From: Xiphias gladius
Lineage: Eukaryota; Chordata; Actinopteri; Istiophoriformes; Xiphiidae
NCBI RefSeq assembly: GCF_016859285.1
Contig: NC_053408.1
Coordinates: 12,409,213-12,473,212, forward strand
DNA: 64,000 nt
Direction of reading: 5' to 3'
This document shows, in pieces, positions 61,652-64,000 of the stretch. Position 1 is the stretch's first letter. Each line of letters begins with the position of its first letter. The position numbers and the translations under genes are program-made. The notes under the pieces are model-generated. The model saw only the letters and a program-made list of their open reading frames with translations, was not told where the DNA came from and ran no database searches.

Positions 61652-64000
61652 GGTGATGGGTCTCGGCCCGTCAGGACTCACAAAGGCACGGCGGGACGAC
61701 AGCGGCATCGATGGCTTCCACAGCCGACGGTGCACATTACCGTGGTGCCATTCCTAGTTTGTGGTGACAAACCGGGTCTGAAACGTTTTACAGTTACAGT
61801 GCTGTTTGTCCGCTGCTTCCCTGCCCCCGGATCAGGGCCAAGTTTCCCACTCGAACATCGTTTCCGGTTTCCGTTACCAAAATAAACTTTGCGGAAGCTT
61901 TTGGTTGGACTCACAAAACATCGAATTACAATTGTATGTCGCTCTATATTTAGTCTACACGTAGCTTAGAGGAATAACTCTTGTTTTTCTAGCGAATTTA
62001 TTTGGCAGAATCAGTATCCGTATTTTTAAGACATATTTTGTGTGTTTATTTTGAAGGCATAACGTTTTGTTGTATGCAGTTTACATCCTGTTTCAGATTT
62101 ACGTCACTAGGTCACGTGATTCATTGAGCTTTGGTACATTGCATATAAATATATAGATTTAATGGTAGTTATACTTTGGGTCTAATAATAATATTCATTA
62201 TAATAATAATAACAATAACAACAATAATAATAATCTTATTTGCAAAATGCAAATAATAACAGATATTAAGGTAATAAAACACTAATTTAAGACTTAATAC
62301 AGGAGGATGATTAAAACCCCATAAAAACTCCATGTGATACATTCATATTTACTGAGATATTTAATTCTGGACCAAAGTTGTGGACCAACTGTCAGACCAG
62401 CAGAGCCATTTGTAGAGTCATGCTGCTAGAAAGGCTAAAAATTCTATAATTAAATAAAAACGGACTGAAAAAACTTTATTTGTATATTTCAAATTGACTT
62501 TTTAAAATATATTTTTTATTCACTATTGGCCATTTTGGTGTTCCACATGAAGCATGCTTGCTTTTGGACTTTCGACCCTGGCCAGTGTGTATTCTCTGTG
62601 AAGGCTTTATGAAAGCTAAAAAATAAAACTAAATTAGATGGCTTGCTCACATTTGCCTTAACAGAAGTTGTTGTGTCTGCAAAATTTAATCTAACCCAAC
62701 CAACCCTCCATTTACAGGCTACAAAGCTGTAGAAACTTATTCAGAATCCCACCGTAACTTTTTATGAGTTTAAATAAAATTTGAAGGCTGTTAAAATCAG
62801 TGTTTTGGTTATAATCTTCGGAGGTTATGTATAAGGTGAGAAAAAAAGCACGGAGCATTCCTGAAGTCGTAAAATCTTAATCTTCAAATCATGAGATCAA
62901 ACATTATAAACTTTTGTAATAGTTTCTGTAGCATACACACAATTGATTTATATGGTTTCATGGTTACTAGTGGTTCAGTAATGGCTCAGGACTTCTATGG
63001 CAATAATCTATGGACTGACATTGATCTGAAGACAGAGTGTGGTCCTTCTCCTTACAAGGTTCGTATTATTCTTGTCTTATTACGTGTTTCCATTATTTTG
63101 TGCCTCTCTCCTGTACATTTAGGGTCACGAGTTGATGCTGCATGGAGAAAATATCGGAAAAATGTTTTATAAAAATGACACTGAAATTCAGCATGATGTA
63201 TAATATTTGTATTTTTTGGTGTTGGGACTATGAGTAGACCCTTAAAGTTCAGTAGTTTTGACCAGTACTTATCCACAATTACTAACCACCATTTAAAAGT
63301 ACCCTATCCAAACCTTGATCATGTTTATGCATATTACAGTCAGTGTGCAGTCAGTGCTCTACAGCGCTGTCCACAGTCAACCTGTAGTGCTTTCGCCCTT
63401 GCCCCAACTTAAACCAACAGACACGGTGTCGTACGAAATATAATGGTTTTATTTGTGCTTCTTTTTTCGTTACAGTGGAGACAGACACAGTCACAACAAC
63501 AGGAGAGAAACAGCAGTGAGAGGGAGGAAGAAGAGTCAGAAACCAAGCTATTTTACTTTTGTTTATTTCTTTCCTGCCTCCCTCTCACCATCTTTCACCA
63601 TCTCTTTCTCTATTTACAAGATTTAAAGTTTGAAAAAGCCACGTTTTCCTCTTTTCACTGCAACTTTTCCTTTTATACCAGTGTATAAGAATGGGAGAGA
63701 GAGAGATTTAAAAAGAGAGGGGTAGGGAAACTATTGTAGTACAGTACTCCCACTCTTTTATTCTGCATTCCTCTCCAATAAAAACAAGGGGACAAATCCA
63801 TTAAACACTCTGTGTCAGGTTAAGACTAACAGACCACTTGGGTCAGGCTGCTTACTTGTTTCAAGCAAGTGACTGTGCATGCAACACAGCACCCAAGAGA
63901 CGTTTTTTGACTGACCGCTGCATACACTAGACTGCATATGCATACATGCTGCACATAGGTATGATGCATGCACTGTTGGCCTCAACATAGAATGACAGAA
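61652..64000. other. Upstream flank of pgap3, no gene recognised
   Basis: The first 200 bases are GC-rich and probably hold the pgap3 promoter. Beyond about 61900 the sequence is AT-rich, with an ATA/AAT-rich tract at 62190-62260. A short plus-strand ATG-initiated stretch (62981-63058) and an acceptor-like site near 63476 did not lead to a recognisable protein. Confidence 0.5.

Noticed and set aside
62981-63058. Possible first exon starting MAQDFYGNNLWTDIDL followed by a GT donor
   Set aside because: The donor is weak (AAG|GTTCGT), no following exon was recognised in the remaining kilobase, and no family match is known.
63443-63688. Plus-strand ORF after an acceptor-like TTCGTTACAG
   Set aside because: Low-complexity Gln/Glu/Ser then hydrophobic composition, no recognisable domain, and a stop without a plausible upstream partner exon.

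Overview
The window looks like nuclear DNA of a ray-finned (teleost) fish. It has intron-rich vertebrate genes with GT-AG junctions, proteins closest to vertebrate orthologues, many microsatellites, and interspersed repeats of the kind common in fish (a tRNA-derived SINE, a Tc1/mariner remnant, AT-rich dispersed repeats). I assigned genes by reading translated exons against remembered family sequences. No database search was possible.

Layout. 1-6.5 kb: the minus-strand terminal exon of an unidentified gene (209-355), a possible plus-strand terminal exon (3045-3170), and repeats. 6.6-9.7 kb: taco1, plus strand, five exons, complete. 11.5-17.6 kb: kcnh6 (ERG-family potassium channel), plus strand, eleven exons from the N-terminal linker to the stop; the exons for the N-terminal PAS domain are not seen in the window. 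19.5-19.65 kb: a lone, decayed copy of the last dcaf7 exon, minus strand. 22.4-23.3 kb: an intact single-exon class A GPCR, plus strand, facing a frameshifted and truncated paralogue at 24.2-24.9 kb, minus strand. 25-29 kb: mostly non-coding. 29.4-51.2 kb: erbb2, minus strand, 27 coding exons, complete (about 1300 residues). 51.2-58 kb: CpG-rich promoter, a Tc1 remnant and repeats. 58.0-61.65 kb: pgap3, minus strand, eight exons, complete (about 331 residues). 61.7-64 kb: no gene recognised.

The genes belong to two conserved blocks. TACO1, KCNH6 and DCAF7 are neighbours at human 17q23, and ERBB2 and PGAP3 are neighbours at human 17q12. Here the blocks lie within one 64-kb stretch, separated by the GPCR pair. 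The products do not form one pathway: TACO1 supports mitochondrial COX1 translation, KCNH6 is a voltage-gated K+ channel, ERBB2 is the ErbB co-receptor kinase, and PGAP3 remodels GPI anchors in the Golgi.

No new multi-gene system was found. The most interesting items are the apparently PAS-less kcnh6, the dcaf7 exon relic with a lost splice acceptor, the GPCR and pseudogene pair, an interleaved inverted repeat just after an erbb2 5' splice site, and a histidine-rich insert in the ErbB2 tail.
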